A stretch of 64,000 bases of DNA from Halalkalibacter urbisdiaboli (lineage in GTDB: Bacteria > Bacillota > Bacilli > Bacillales > Bacillaceae_D): positions 1,428,895 to 1,492,894 of the forward strand of contig NZ_MVJM01000001.1 in the NCBI RefSeq assembly GCF_002156385.1, read 5' to 3'. This document shows, piece after piece, positions 7,898 to 16,929 of the stretch. Position numbers and translations under genes: made by a program. The notes beneath the pieces are model-generated. The model had not been told where the DNA came from, made no database searches, and saw nothing but the letters and a program-made list of their open reading frames with translations. Positions within the stretch are counted from its first letter, which is position 1. Every line of letters begins with the position of its first letter.

Positions 7898-8482
7898 CTA
7901 AACAATTTCGTATTTATAGTCATTAATTCTAATGATATTGTATTGATTCTTTTCTAAATACTCTTTAATTAATCCTTCACTCTTCGTGTATCTATTGCTA
8001 TGTGGTAGTATAACGCCATCAATTAATCCTATTCCTTCTAAATCAACAAGGTTTATTGTATTCCATTCAGGATGTAACAGTTGTGCATGGCTTATAGACT
8101 TGCCTAAAACAGCTGCTCCAGAACTGTGACCAACAATAAAATGCCCTTTTTCTCGTAACTCTCTAATAATTTCAATAGCACCATTACCTCTTAATTGTCC
8201 TAAAAGAAAAAATGGGTCTCCACCAAAAATACATACAATAGGATATTCTCTAAGTTTACTTGGATCATCTACCTCTATGTCTATAAAATCCACTATTTTG
8301 AAACCAGCTTTATTAAATAAATTTTTAGTTTTGTCTTGATGGAAAGCTCTATCACTTTTTCTAATGGCTGTTGTTATAAAACATATCTTTTTTTGAATTT
8401 TATGGTCTTTTATAACCTTCAATAACTCTATAAAAACATCGTCCTCGTACAATCCATTAGAAGTTAAAAATAAGGGCAACAT
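7898..8482 (-). CDS. Peptidase family S51 (dipeptidase E/cyanophycinase-like)
   Basis: A 194-residue cytoplasmic protein with the class-I-glutaminase-like fold of S51 peptidases. The nucleophile elbow is GHSSGAA with Ser120, and FGGDPFFLL about residue 87 is the conserved GGG/GGD substrate loop. PHSNRYTK near the end is in the position of the catalytic-histidine segment. It is somewhat shorter than dipeptidase E (about 230). It may cleave Asp-containing dipeptides, but many family members are uncharacterised. ATG has GGAGATGG upstream. Its base composition is more A/T-rich than its neighbours and it lies beside debris at 8.6-9.0 kb, so acquisition by transfer is possible. Confidence 0.75.
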   Translation of the reverse strand: MLPLFLTSNGLYEDDVFIELLKVIKDHKIQKKICFITTAIRKSDRAFHQDKTKNLFNKAGFKIVDFIDIEVDDPSKLREYPIVCIFGGDPFFLLGQLRGNGAIEIIRELREKGHFIVGHSSGAAVLGKSISHAQLLHPEWNTINLVDLEGIGLIDGVILPHSNRYTKSEGLIKEYLEKNQYNIIRINDYKYEIV

Positions 8483-8566
8483 TGAACCATCTCCATTTAT
8501 TTATTAGTAATGCGTTTCCATATTAGTCACAATCTCTATAACGATATTAACATAAATATCCAATTC

Positions 8567-8604
8567 AAAAACATCTCCTAAACAGTTCTTTAGGAGATGT
8601 TTTT
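8567..8604. terminator. Terminator-like hairpin
   Basis: AAAACATCTCCTAAA and TTTAGGAGATGTTTTT form a perfect 15-bp stem with a 6-nt loop and U-runs on both strands. On the minus strand it lies just downstream of the CBM6-like remnant, so it may be that lost gene's terminator. Confidence 0.8.
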
Positions 8605-8647
8605 AATCAAACTTTGTTTTAAATAATCGATTTCTATTTTACTATCT

Positions 8648-8844
8648 TTAATTCATTTTTACGCTATCAACTCGAATATCTCCATCTTTAAATACAAGGT
8701 AAAGATTCTTCGTTCCTGATGTCCTTGTAATAGTAGTAGTAACATCAGTTTATCCTAGTTCTTTTGCTGTTTGATTATCCCCAATATCGCTTTCGATTGG
8801 AGATGTTTCACTTTTCTGAACCGTCATAAGATCTACATACAAAC
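8648..8844 (-). pseudogene. Remnant of a CBM6-like carbohydrate-binding module
   Basis: Read on the minus strand, this stretch ends in VTTTITRTSGTKNLYLVFKD and then GDIRVDSVKMN before a TAA at 8648-8650. That pattern matches the C-terminal end of family-6 carbohydrate-binding modules, in which a TSGTHDLYLVFKG-like segment is the last conserved block. An in-frame TAA at 8750-8752 interrupts it, and upstream there is no start codon with a ribosome binding site or a catalytic domain. A terminator follows. I infer the 3' remnant of a secreted glycoside hydrolase or similar protein, since lost. The identification rests on about 30 residues. Confidence 0.5.
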
Positions 8845-8870
8845 CTTAAAGAAGTCATTTAATGAAAAAA

Positions 8871-8999
8871 GAGTGACTAAAAAGGTTTCCCCCTTATTTA
8901 GTCACTCCTTGAAACAAATTCCCTTTTTGTGCCATCTAAGCAACGCGTGGAGCCATTGCTGCTTCCTAGAGTGACTTCAAGCGGTTTTTCAGTGGCTTC
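8871..8999 (-). repeat. Dispersed nested stem-loop element, copy 1
   Basis: On the minus strand it begins at the fruA stop with GGAAGCCACTGAAAAACC, contains GCAATGGCTCC in the middle, and ends with a hairpin GAGTGACTAAA/TTTAGTCACTC (8871-8881 with 8897-8907). It aligns over about 85 bases with 63672-63773 and more loosely with 16930-17036. Its position directly after fruA means it may act as that operon's terminator. No coding potential was seen. Confidence 0.7.
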
Positions 9000-10868
9000 C
9001 TAAACCGTCTTTTTCTTCCAAACTCCAAGCATAACAGCTGTAATAACAGCACCAATTAGAATCGCCAGTAAATACATTAAGAAACTTCCTTCAACAAAAA
9101 ATGCAGCGAATATACCACCATGAGGTGCAGGTAATCCGATACCGAACATGGCCGTTAAAGCTCCTGCAACTGCCGAACCGACGATAATTGATGGAATAAC
9201 ACGGCCAGGATCTGCCGCCGCAAATGGGATTGCCCCTTCTGTAATAAAGGAAAGCCCTAACACGTAGTTTGTTTTTCCAGCTTCACGTTCTTGCTTTGTG
9301 AACTTACGACTAAAGAACGTTGTTGCAAGTGCAATTCCTAGTGGTGGAACCATTCCTCCAGCCATGACAGCTGCATGCGGACCAAGATTTCCAGCATCGA
9401 TCATCGCAATACCGAATGTAAAGGCAGCCTTATTAATTGGACCACCCATATCTACAGCCATCATCCCACCTAATATTAAACCAAGAAGGATCATATTTGC
9501 CGTTCCCATGCCACTTAGCCAGTTTTGCATTCCTGTATTTAAAGCAGAAAGCGGACCGATTAAATAGTACATAATTATACCAGTTAAGAATATATTGAGA
9601 ACCGGATAGAAAAGAATGGTTTTAATTCCTTCAAGTGTCTGTGGTAAGCCTGCTAGAACCTGTTTTACAAGTAGAGCTAAGTAACCAGCTAAGAAACCTG
9701 CGATTAACCCACCTAAGAAACCTGCTCCACCCGTAGCTGCCATAAAACCACCAATCATACCAGCAGCAAAGCCTGGACGGTCAGCAATACTCATCGCGAT
9801 AAAACCAGCTAAAACTGGAATCATTAATCCGAAAGCATTTCCACCACCAATGGTCATTAACGCTTCAGCAAACGGATGATAATCTGGGCTATTTGGGTCA
9901 AATGCCTCAATACCAAAAATAAATGAAATCGCAATTAAAATCCCGCCCCCAACAACGAATGGAAGCATGTTTGATACACCGTTCATTAGATGCTTATAAA
10001 AGCCTTTACGATTCCCTGTCGAGCCTTCCTCTCTTTTGCCTTGCCCATCTCCTTTATAGATAGGAGCCTTGCCTTCAAGAGCTTGATTAATAAGTTCCTG
10101 TGGGCGACGAATGCCATCTGTGACCCCTACTTGAATAACAGGCTTCCCTGAGAAGCGGTCCATTTCAATTTTCGTATCGGCTGCAACAATGATTGCATCG
10201 GCCTTTTCAATTTCATCAGCTGTTAAACGATTCTTTATTCCACCAGAACCATTTGTCTCAACTTTAATTCCTACACCTAGCTTTTTCGCATGTTCTTTAA
10301 GAGCATCAGCAGCCATATACGTATGAGCAATTCCCGTTGGACAGCCAGTAACAGCAAGTAAGCGTAGCCCATCATTCGGTGCTGATAGATCAGGTTGTGG
10401 CTCTTCTCCTTCTTCAAGCTCTTTTTGATCAATTGCAGATAAAATGTCATCCTCTGTACGCACTTCCATTAATTTCCTTCTGAAGTTTTCATCCATAAGG
10501 AACGTAGATAAACGAGACAATGTTTCTAAATGCTCATTATTGGCTCCCTCTGATGCAGCGATCATAAAGAATAGGAAACTCGGTTGATTGTCTAACGCCT
10601 GATATTCAACCCCTTTTTGTGAGCGTCCAAATGCAATCGCTGGTGTTTTAACAGCTGCTGTTTTTGCATGAGGAATCGCAATGCCCTCTCCTATTCCTGT
10701 TGTGCTTTGTTCTTCTCTTTTTAAAATAGCTTCCTTATAAGCATTACGGTCATTTAACCTACCAGCTTTGTCTAATTTATCGACAAGCTCATCAATGACT
10801 GCTTCTTTTTCCGTTGCCTTTAAGTCTAAAAGCATCGTATCGCGTTTAAGCAATTCTGATATTCTCAT
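9000..10868 (-). CDS. fruA: PTS fructose transporter subunit EIIABC
   Basis: A 622-residue permease that imports fructose as fructose 1-phosphate. Domains in order: EIIA with phospho-histidine in GIAIPHAKT (His67), EIIB with phospho-cysteine in AVTGCPTGIAHT (Cys176), and a C-terminal EIIC of about ten membrane helices from about residue 285. A-B-C order and length match Bacillus FruA (about 635). I chose ATG at 10868: AAAGGGTG lies eight bases before it, and it starts one base after the fruK stop; a GTG nine bases upstream would put the ribosome binding site too close. Third gene of the fruRKA operon, repressed by FruR until fructose 1-phosphate accumulates (known for the family). Confidence 0.97.
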   Translation of the reverse strand: MRISELLKRDTMLLDLKATEKEAVIDELVDKLDKAGRLNDRNAYKEAILKREEQSTTGIGEGIAIPHAKTAAVKTPAIAFGRSQKGVEYQALDNQPSFLFFMIAASEGANNEHLETLSRLSTFLMDENFRRKLMEVRTEDDILSAIDQKELEEGEEPQPDLSAPNDGLRLLAVTGCPTGIAHTYMAADALKEHAKKLGVGIKVETNGSGGIKNRLTADEIEKADAIIVAADTKIEMDRFSGKPVIQVGVTDGIRRPQELINQALEGKAPIYKGDGQGKREEGSTGNRKGFYKHLMNGVSNMLPFVVGGGILIAISFIFGIEAFDPNSPDYHPFAEALMTIGGGNAFGLMIPVLAGFIAMSIADRPGFAAGMIGGFMAATGGAGFLGGLIAGFLAGYLALLVKQVLAGLPQTLEGIKTILFYPVLNIFLTGIIMYYLIGPLSALNTGMQNWLSGMGTANMILLGLILGGMMAVDMGGPINKAAFTFGIAMIDAGNLGPHAAVMAGGMVPPLGIALATTFFSRKFTKQEREAGKTNYVLGLSFITEGAIPFAAADPGRVIPSIIVGSAVAGALTAMFGIGLPAPHGGIFAAFFVEGSFLMYLLAILIGAVITAVMLGVWKKKTV

Positions 10869-10869
10869 C

Positions 10870-11793
10870 TTAATCACCCTTTCTTAAAGTTGTTATTTCT
10901 ATTTCTTTTGTTAAAGCTAACACTTCTTCCCTCCGACAAAACTCAGATGAGAAAGCAGTAGCACTACCTGTCGCTACAGCAAATTTAAAGGATTCTTCTA
11001 AAGAAAGACCTTCAAGCTTTGCCGTTATGAAACCAGCAACTGTGGAATCTCCAGCTCCAACTGAATTACGAACGACCCCTTTGGGCGTATTCGCAAATAA
11101 TAATGCTTCCTTTGTCCCTAAAATAGCCCCAGCACCCGCAAAAGAGACGAGAACATATTCAATACCTAAATCAACAAGCTGTTGAACATGGGGGATAGCA
11201 TCCTCAGGTTTTTCAAAACTTACTTGAAAAAGCTCTTCCAATTCATGCTGATTCGGTTTAATAAACGTTGGTTTAACATCGATGGCTTTTTTTAGTGGTA
11301 GCCCACTCGTATCAATGAATACCTCTGCCCCTCTAGCCTTAACATCGACAATCCATTCATTGTAAATATCTTCTTTAAGACTATTAGGTACACTACCGGC
11401 TAAAACAAGAATGTCATCAGCTGAAAGTTGGTTAATTTGGGCAGTTAATGTTTGAATATCTTGTTCTTGAATAGATGGAGAGCTACCATTTATCTCGGTC
11501 TCATCTTCACTTTTCATCTTGACGTTAATTCTCGTATCACCTTTCACCTGAATAAAGCGTGTTAAAATACCCTCTGCTTCAATCGTATTTTTTACATATT
11601 CACCTGTAAATCCACCGATAAAACCTAATGCTTGGCTTTGATGTCCCAAACGTTTTAATACCCTTGAAACATTAATTCCTTTACCACCAGGAGCTTTATT
11701 TTCGTATGTTGAGCGATTTACATGACCAAGCTGTAATTTATCAACATGGATAAAGTAATCTACAGCAGGATTTAAGGTCACGGTATAAATCAT
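10870..11793 (-). CDS. fruK: 1-Phosphofructokinase
   Basis: A 307-residue PfkB-family kinase that converts fructose 1-phosphate to fructose 1,6-bisphosphate with ATP. The N-terminal MIYTVTLNPAVDYFI and the glycine-rich PGGKGINVSR about residue 36 are typical of FruK, and the catalytic-base motif NSVGAGDSTVAGF lies about residue 245. Length is normal. Its ATG overlaps the fruR stop by four bases and its stop is one base from the fruA start, showing tight translational coupling. Confidence 0.97.
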   Translation of the reverse strand: MIYTVTLNPAVDYFIHVDKLQLGHVNRSTYENKAPGGKGINVSRVLKRLGHQSQALGFIGGFTGEYVKNTIEAEGILTRFIQVKGDTRINVKMKSEDETEINGSSPSIQEQDIQTLTAQINQLSADDILVLAGSVPNSLKEDIYNEWIVDVKARGAEVFIDTSGLPLKKAIDVKPTFIKPNQHELEELFQVSFEKPEDAIPHVQQLVDLGIEYVLVSFAGAGAILGTKEALLFANTPKGVVRNSVGAGDSTVAGFITAKLEGLSLEESFKFAVATGSATAFSSEFCRREEVLALTKEIEITTLRKGD

Positions 11794-12545
11794 ACTTGAA
11801 CCACCTCAATTGTTGTTTTAGCTCTTAGCTTATTTAAATAGTCTTGTTCAACCTTCTCACTCGTGATTATCGTAGCTTCTAACAATTTGGCAAACTTCGA
11901 GAAAGAGGTTTCACCAAATTTAGTATGATCCGCTAAGATATAGCTCTCCCTTGCGTATTTCATTGCCATTTCCTTAATAAATGCTTCCTGAGAATCAGGC
12001 GTCGTAAATCCGTCCTCAATACTAACGCCATTTGTCCCGATAAATGCTTTATCAAAGCGGAACGTCTCCAACGTTTGCAAAGCACCTCTACCGACAAAAG
12101 CTCTCGTACCAGACTTGACGTAGCCTCCAATTACATGTGTTTCAATTTCAGCATCTAGTAATTTTGAAATATTCATCAAACCATTCGTTACAACAACAAT
12201 ATTTTTCCCCTTAAGGTAAGGAATTATTTCAATTGTCGTCGTACCTGCATCAAGAAATAAACAATCTCCATCATCGACCATTTGTGCAGCTTTTTCAGCA
12301 ATTTTTAATTTTTCTTGATTGTTTTTGACTGTTTTTTCTGCTACGGTTGGTTCTTCTAGCTTTTTCTTCAGTAATGTCGCACCGCCATGAATACGCTTTA
12401 ACTTCCTTGCAGTCTCTAGATCTGTTAAATCGCGACGAATTGTTGATTCTGAAGCACCGGTAGCTTCTACAATCTCTTGAATTTTTATTATTGACTTTTC
12501 CTTTAATAGCGAAAGAATACGCTCTTGACGCTCAAAAGTAAGCAA
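11790..12545 (-). CDS. fruR: DeoR-family repressor of the fructose operon
   Basis: A 251-residue repressor with an N-terminal helix-turn-helix (IVEATGASESTIRRDLTDLE about residues 22-41) and a C-terminal sugar-phosphate sensor domain with DAGTTT and TNG motifs. The effector of this family member is fructose 1-phosphate. I propose a TTG start at 12545: GAGGTG lies six bases upstream and the protein then begins MLTFERQERIL, as DeoR regulators usually do. A GTG three codons earlier is inside the ribosome binding site. First gene of fruRKA, so probably autoregulated. Confidence 0.92.
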   Translation of the reverse strand: MLTFERQERILSLLKEKSIIKIQEIVEATGASESTIRRDLTDLETARKLKRIHGGATLLKKKLEEPTVAEKTVKNNQEKLKIAEKAAQMVDDGDCLFLDAGTTTIEIIPYLKGKNIVVVTNGLMNISKLLDAEIETHVIGGYVKSGTRAFVGRGALQTLETFRFDKAFIGTNGVSIEDGFTTPDSQEAFIKEMAMKYARESYILADHTKFGETSFSKFAKLLEATIITSEKVEQDYLNKLRAKTTIEVVQV

Positions 12546-12575
12546 GTAAAACACCTCTTATCTTTCTTAAAATTT

Positions 12576-12617
12576 AGTATACAATCAGTTTCAATCACAA
12601 TCAATCAATTTCTATCA
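12576..12617 (-). promoter_or_regulatory. fru operon promoter with two FruR-type operators
   Basis: On the minus strand TTGATT (12604-12599), a 17-base spacer and TATACT (12581-12576) form a sigma-A promoter 30 bases before fruR. Two 16-bp direct repeats, TGATAGAAATTGATTG (12617-12602) and TGATTGAAACTGATTG (12597-12582), lie 20 bp apart; the second fills the spacer and the first covers the -35. This is the arrangement expected for repression by FruR. Confidence 0.85.
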
Positions 12618-12660
12618 TCTTTATGAAATTTTCTTTATCCTTTTTATAACAGATCTCTAC

Positions 12661-12709
12661 ATAACAAAAAAAGATTAAGCTAAGACACGGCTTAATCTTT
12701 TTTTGTTAT
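12661..12709. terminator. Terminator after the ABC-F gene
   Basis: ATAACAAAAAAAGATTAAGC pairs perfectly with its complement at 12690-12709 (20-bp arms, 9-nt loop), with T-runs on both strands. It ends the yfmR transcript on the minus strand. Confidence 0.9.
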
Positions 12710-12738
12710 GTCTTCTCATATCGATTTGTCTATAACAA

Positions 12739-14625
12739 TTAACTCTCCATTTCCTCAACTAAAAGCGACAGCTCCTCCCAACGTTCCATCGTTTTTTCTA
12801 GTTCATCGTTCAGCTTCTGCTGCTCCTTCATTAAATCCTGTATCTTACCAAAGTCACTTCCCGCACTACTAATATCCTCTTCAATTTTTACGAGCTTCTC
12901 TTCAAGCTCCGTAATATGGTCTTCAATCCCTTCCCATTCCTTTTGATCACGATACGATAGTTTTTTTCTTGGTCCTTTTTTGACCTGTTCCTTTTCTACT
13001 TTTTCAGTAGCTGAACGCATCGCCGCTTCCTGCCTCTTTTTCTCCAAATAGTCACTATAATGACCTTGAAAACGCTCAACTACACCATTTCCTTCAAACG
13101 TGAGCAAATGATCGACGACACGATCTAAAAAGTATCGATCATGGGAAACCGTTACAACAACACCTGGAAATTGCTCTAAATAATCCTCTAACACCGTTAA
13201 TGTTTGCGTATCTAAGTCATTGGTTGGCTCATCCAAAAACAAAACATTTGGTTCTGTCATTAAAACACGCAATAAATACAGCCGGCGACGTTCTCCACCA
13301 GAGAGTCGGCGAATATAAGTCCACTGCATGGAGCGTGGGAACAAAAAGCGTTCAAGCATCTGCTCAGCTGTTATTACTTGATGATCAATAGTATGTACAA
13401 CTTCAGCCACTTCTTTTATATATTCCACTACACGTAAGTCACCATTAATCTCTTCATCCTCTTGCGTATAGTAACCAATCTTTACGGTTTCCCCAATTTT
13501 CACATACCCTTCCGATACAGGAACTCGACCCGCTAAAATATTTAATAGCGTTGTTTTGCCACTTCCATTTGGACCAATGATTCCGAGTCTTTCCCCAGGT
13601 ACAATTAAATAATCCAATTGATTAATTAATGTTTTTTCATTATACCGTTTTGTTACACCTTGTAACTCAATCACATCATTCCCTAATCGTTTCGATCCGA
13701 TAGCGAAGTCAAAATCGCGTACAATTGTCTCAGTCTTGTCTTCCTTAAGAGCTTCAACCCGTTGGATTCGTGCTTTTTGCTTAGTTGTCCTTGCCTTTGC
13801 TCCCCTCTGAAGCCAAGCTAATTCTCGTCTTAATAAATTTTGACGTTTGCTCTCTTGCAGTGATTCTTGTTCCTCTCGTTCCGCCTTTTTTTCAAGATAG
13901 GTTTGGTAATTCCCTTCGTATTGATACAGATTGCCACGGTCAAGCTCAAACATTTGGTTCGTAATACGATTTAAAAAATAGCGATCATGAGTGATTACCA
14001 TTAACGAGCCTGTATATTGTGCAAGAAACCCCTCTAGCCATTCTATCGTTTCGTTATCAAGGTGGTTTGTTGGTTCATCTAATAAAAGTAAATCTGCTGG
14101 TTGAATTAATGCTTTAGCAATAGCAACTCGCTTCTTTTGTCCACCCGATAAGGTGTCAATCTTTGCTGTGAAATTTGTAATTCCTAATTTCGTCAACACG
14201 GTTTTCGCCAACGTATTCGCTTCCCACGCCTCTACCTGATCCATCTCCTGCTGATAGCGTAGAAACTGTTTTTGTAGCTCTTCATTATTAGGTTGCTGTT
14301 CTAAAGTAATCATTGCTTGCTCATACGCTCTCATCGTGCGCATAATTTGTGAATCGCCATAATATATTTGTTCAAGAACAGTGAGCTGCTCGTCTAATTG
14401 CGGCTGCTGCGGTAAATACTCTACGTGAAAATCATTAGCATGTATTAATTTCCCGTTATCTGCTCCTTCAATCCCTGCTAATACCTTTAATAAAGTTGAT
14501 TTACCCGTACCATTTATTCCGATAACCCCAATCCTTTGTTTAGGTTCAATCGTAAATGACAATTGATTAAATAATGTTTTATCACCATACGTCTTTGTTA
14601 ACTTTTCAACTATTAATATACTCAT
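12739..14625 (-). CDS. yfmR: ABC-F ATPase, Uup/YfmR type
   Basis: A 628-residue soluble protein with two ABC ATPase domains and no membrane part. Walker A motifs are GINGTGKST (about residue 36) and GPNGSGKTT (about 350); signatures are LSGGQKKR and LSGGERRR; Walker B motifs are LLLLDEPTNHLD and VLFLDEPTNDLD. A charged linker lies between them and a C-terminal coiled coil rich in Glu and Lys (about 550-625) marks the Uup subgroup. Length equals B. subtilis YfmR (about 629). ABC-F proteins of this group act at the ribosomal E site; YfmR has been linked to relief of stalling at difficult sequences such as polyproline. Own terminator, single gene. Confidence 0.9.
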   Translation of the reverse strand: MSILIVEKLTKTYGDKTLFNQLSFTIEPKQRIGVIGINGTGKSTLLKVLAGIEGADNGKLIHANDFHVEYLPQQPQLDEQLTVLEQIYYGDSQIMRTMRAYEQAMITLEQQPNNEELQKQFLRYQQEMDQVEAWEANTLAKTVLTKLGITNFTAKIDTLSGGQKKRVAIAKALIQPADLLLLDEPTNHLDNETIEWLEGFLAQYTGSLMVITHDRYFLNRITNQMFELDRGNLYQYEGNYQTYLEKKAEREEQESLQESKRQNLLRRELAWLQRGAKARTTKQKARIQRVEALKEDKTETIVRDFDFAIGSKRLGNDVIELQGVTKRYNEKTLINQLDYLIVPGERLGIIGPNGSGKTTLLNILAGRVPVSEGYVKIGETVKIGYYTQEDEEINGDLRVVEYIKEVAEVVHTIDHQVITAEQMLERFLFPRSMQWTYIRRLSGGERRRLYLLRVLMTEPNVLFLDEPTNDLDTQTLTVLEDYLEQFPGVVVTVSHDRYFLDRVVDHLLTFEGNGVVERFQGHYSDYLEKKRQEAAMRSATEKVEKEQVKKGPRKKLSYRDQKEWEGIEDHITELEEKLVKIEEDISSAGSDFGKIQDLMKEQQKLNDELEKTMERWEELSLLVEEMES

Positions 14626-14695
14626 TGCTACTTCCGCCCTTTTTGTATTATGTACTTCCTCTATTGTATAGCATGCGACAATGTTATCAAAACAA

Positions 14696-14722
14696 AAAAG
14701 ACAGGCTCTTAAGCTGTCTTTT
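14696..14722 (-). terminator. Terminator after the glutathione peroxidase gene
   Basis: AAAAGACAG and CTGTCTTTT form a 9-bp stem with a GCTCTTAAG loop; a T-run follows on the minus strand. Confidence 0.85.
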
Positions 14723-14792
14723 GGATAATAAGGCGTTTTCTCATATCAATTCGATGTTTGAACAGGAGCATTAACTCTTTATGTCGTTATCT

Positions 14793-15269
14793 TTATCTTA
14801 GTAGGGCAACGATATCATCTTCAATTTTTTCAGGAGAGATATTCGGTCCAAACCGTTTCACTACATTCCCTTGCCGATCAACTAAAAATTTTGTGAAATT
14901 CCACTTGATTTCATTACTTAACAAGCCCTTTTGTTCTTGTTTTAAATATTGATACAGGGGATGAGCATCAGAACCGTTCACCTTAATCTTAGAAAAAAGA
15001 GGGAAAGTGACTCCAAAGTTAATCTTACACGTTTCTTGCATCTCATTATTGCCAACGGGTTCCTGTTTCATAAATTGATTACACGGAAACCCTAATATTG
15101 AAAAGCCTTCCACTTTATAAGATTGGTATAGCCGCTCCAACCCTTCAAATTGAGGAGCTAGTCCACATTTTGTAGCTGTGTTAACAATAAGGAGCACTTG
15201 TCCTTTGTATACCGATAATGAGACTTCTTCCCCTTTTGGTGTTTTTACCGTGAAATCATGTATAGACAT
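14793..15269 (-). CDS. Glutathione peroxidase-family thiol peroxidase
   Basis: A 158-residue peroxidase with the catalytic tetrad parts Cys35 (TKCGLAPQ), Gln65 (FPCNQF) and Trp123 (KWNFTKFLV). Cysteine, not selenocysteine, is encoded. A second cysteine, Cys81 in ETCKINFGVTFP, is at the position of the resolving cysteine of thioredoxin-dependent members, so thioredoxin rather than glutathione is the likely reductant. Equivalent to BsaA of B. subtilis (160 aa). Start ATG is preceded by GAGAGG. Single-gene transcript with its own terminator. Confidence 0.92.
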   Translation of the reverse strand: MSIHDFTVKTPKGEEVSLSVYKGQVLLIVNTATKCGLAPQFEGLERLYQSYKVEGFSILGFPCNQFMKQEPVGNNEMQETCKINFGVTFPLFSKIKVNGSDAHPLYQYLKQEQKGLLSNEIKWNFTKFLVDRQGNVVKRFGPNISPEKIEDDIVALLR

Positions 15270-15475
15270 TTAAACCTCTCCTCTATCAACTTTTCTATAT
15301 TATATATTATGTTCGAACACGTCTTGCAAAATCAACAAAACGAAAAGTACAATTCATCGTAGTAAGGCTGGAACCTTTTCCATGTTAGTGTTCAAACAAT
15401 CTTATATATAAGTTGTCAACTGTTTAAACATGTGAACGGACTCGACCTTTATCGAATCACAATGGACATCAAAAA

Positions 15476-15509
15476 GGGTATTCTAAGAAGCTTATTTCTT
15501 AGAATACCC
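15476..15509 (-). terminator. Terminator after the flippase-like gene
   Basis: GGGTATTCTAAGAA and TTCTTAGAATACCC form a perfect 14-bp stem with a 6-nt loop; TTTTT follows on the minus strand. Confidence 0.9.
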
Positions 15510-15524
15510 AATCGTTGATTTTTT

Positions 15525-16838
15525 TTATTTCCTTTGTAAAAAGATATTCAGCCCGATTTTTTCACAAATCGTAAAATAATGCATTAAGGTTAATAAAACG
15601 GCCCCCATATTCATTCCGAGGATAATTCCATCCATTTGCATACTTGGCATGGAACCAAGAAAGAACATTAAGATAAATGAAAGCGTTGTGGCCCATAATG
15701 AATGTAAAAATGCATCTTTTACAAGACCAAGACCAATAAGATACGCCTGCATTGGAATGACAAAGTAATGAAACAAGAAATAAGGAACTAGAATTTTTAA
15801 ATAGCCTGCTGCCGGAGAATCCTCAAAAAACAGGCTCGTTAAAGGTTCAGCAAATAAGTAAAATACAACCATTACTGGTATACCATATGCAGCTGTTATT
15901 AGCATCACTTGTCTAAGTAGCTTAGTGAGCTTTTCAATTTCTCGTTTCGAATATGCCTCTGAAACTGTTGGAATCAAAACGATCAGCAGAGAATGAGCAA
16001 TAAATGCTGGGAAAAAACCGATTGTAAAGGCAACACCAGCAAGCTTTCCATACTGTACCATCGCTGCCGTTTCAAGAACTCCAGCCCGCATTAATGCCTC
16101 TTTAATGAGAAATGGTTTAATTGCAAAAGAGGCCGCATGAAAAATTCTTAACCCTGTTGAAGGGAGCGAGACTTCTAATAGTGATTTCCGTACTTTTTTA
16201 CCGTCTAACGTTGCACGTGGCTGCTGTTTTAATACTCTCATTTGAACGATAAACGTAATCATTAAATAAGCAAGTACAACCATTTCTGTCGCCACTAACG
16301 TACATAGAGAGATAAAAATGGCAATGTTCAACTCAAATGAGAAAAGCATGAACACTCCAACAAGAAAGACGAGTTGTACAGCTCTTCTCAAAAAGTTAGC
16401 AATTGCAATCTTTCGCATATTTTGAGCTCCCATGAAATAGCCTCTAGCAACAGAGGAATAGGCTATCGTTGGGATTAAAACGACTAGGAGCCAGTGAACC
16501 CATGGATGGTAATTATCGAAAACCGGAATAAGTGGAAATACTAATAAAGCAATCATAATAAATACGATGGCACAAAGTGTCGCAAAGCGAAGTGCATGTA
16601 CCAGCATACTTCTGTGATAAATCTCATCCTTTTCAGCTACAAATTTAGATATTGATATCGGAAGCTCGATACTTGCAATAACAACAACAAAAATAATAGT
16701 GGGGAGAATTGACATATACAACCCAAGCCCCTCTTCTCCTAGCTCTCTAGCAAGCACCATATTGATTAAAAATTCTAAGCATTCTCCAACAAATGCTGCA
16801 ACTATTAATAGTAAGGCTCCGCGAAAAAATCGATTCAT
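15525..16838 (-). CDS. Polysaccharide/lipid flippase-like membrane protein (SpoVB/YkvU family)
   Basis: A 437-residue protein with about 12 hydrophobic helices of the MOP superfamily (SpoVB, YkvU, Wzx, MurJ). It starts MNRFFRGALLLIVAAFVGE at an ATG with GAGAGG three bases upstream; the longer frame to 16883 lacks a good ribosome binding site. The motifs LARELGEEGLGLYMSILPT and ARGYFMGAQNM are typical of the SpoVB branch, and overall it looks closest, from memory, to B. subtilis YkvU (about 445 aa), a spore-membrane protein. It probably flips a lipid-linked precursor, but the substrate is unknown. No glycosyltransferase genes are adjacent. Confidence 0.75.
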   Translation of the reverse strand: MNRFFRGALLLIVAAFVGECLEFLINMVLARELGEEGLGLYMSILPTIIFVVVIASIELPISISKFVAEKDEIYHRSMLVHALRFATLCAIVFIMIALLVFPLIPVFDNYHPWVHWLLVVLIPTIAYSSVARGYFMGAQNMRKIAIANFLRRAVQLVFLVGVFMLFSFELNIAIFISLCTLVATEMVVLAYLMITFIVQMRVLKQQPRATLDGKKVRKSLLEVSLPSTGLRIFHAASFAIKPFLIKEALMRAGVLETAAMVQYGKLAGVAFTIGFFPAFIAHSLLIVLIPTVSEAYSKREIEKLTKLLRQVMLITAAYGIPVMVVFYLFAEPLTSLFFEDSPAAGYLKILVPYFLFHYFVIPMQAYLIGLGLVKDAFLHSLWATTLSFILMFFLGSMPSMQMDGIILGMNMGAVLLTLMHYFTICEKIGLNIFLQRK

Positions 16839-16929
16839 GTCCTCTCTCCCTCTCCAAACCTCTCTTTTATTTCTATGAGACAAGTTTAGAAAATATGGTT
16901 GGACATAAAGAAAAAACCCCCCATTTTTT

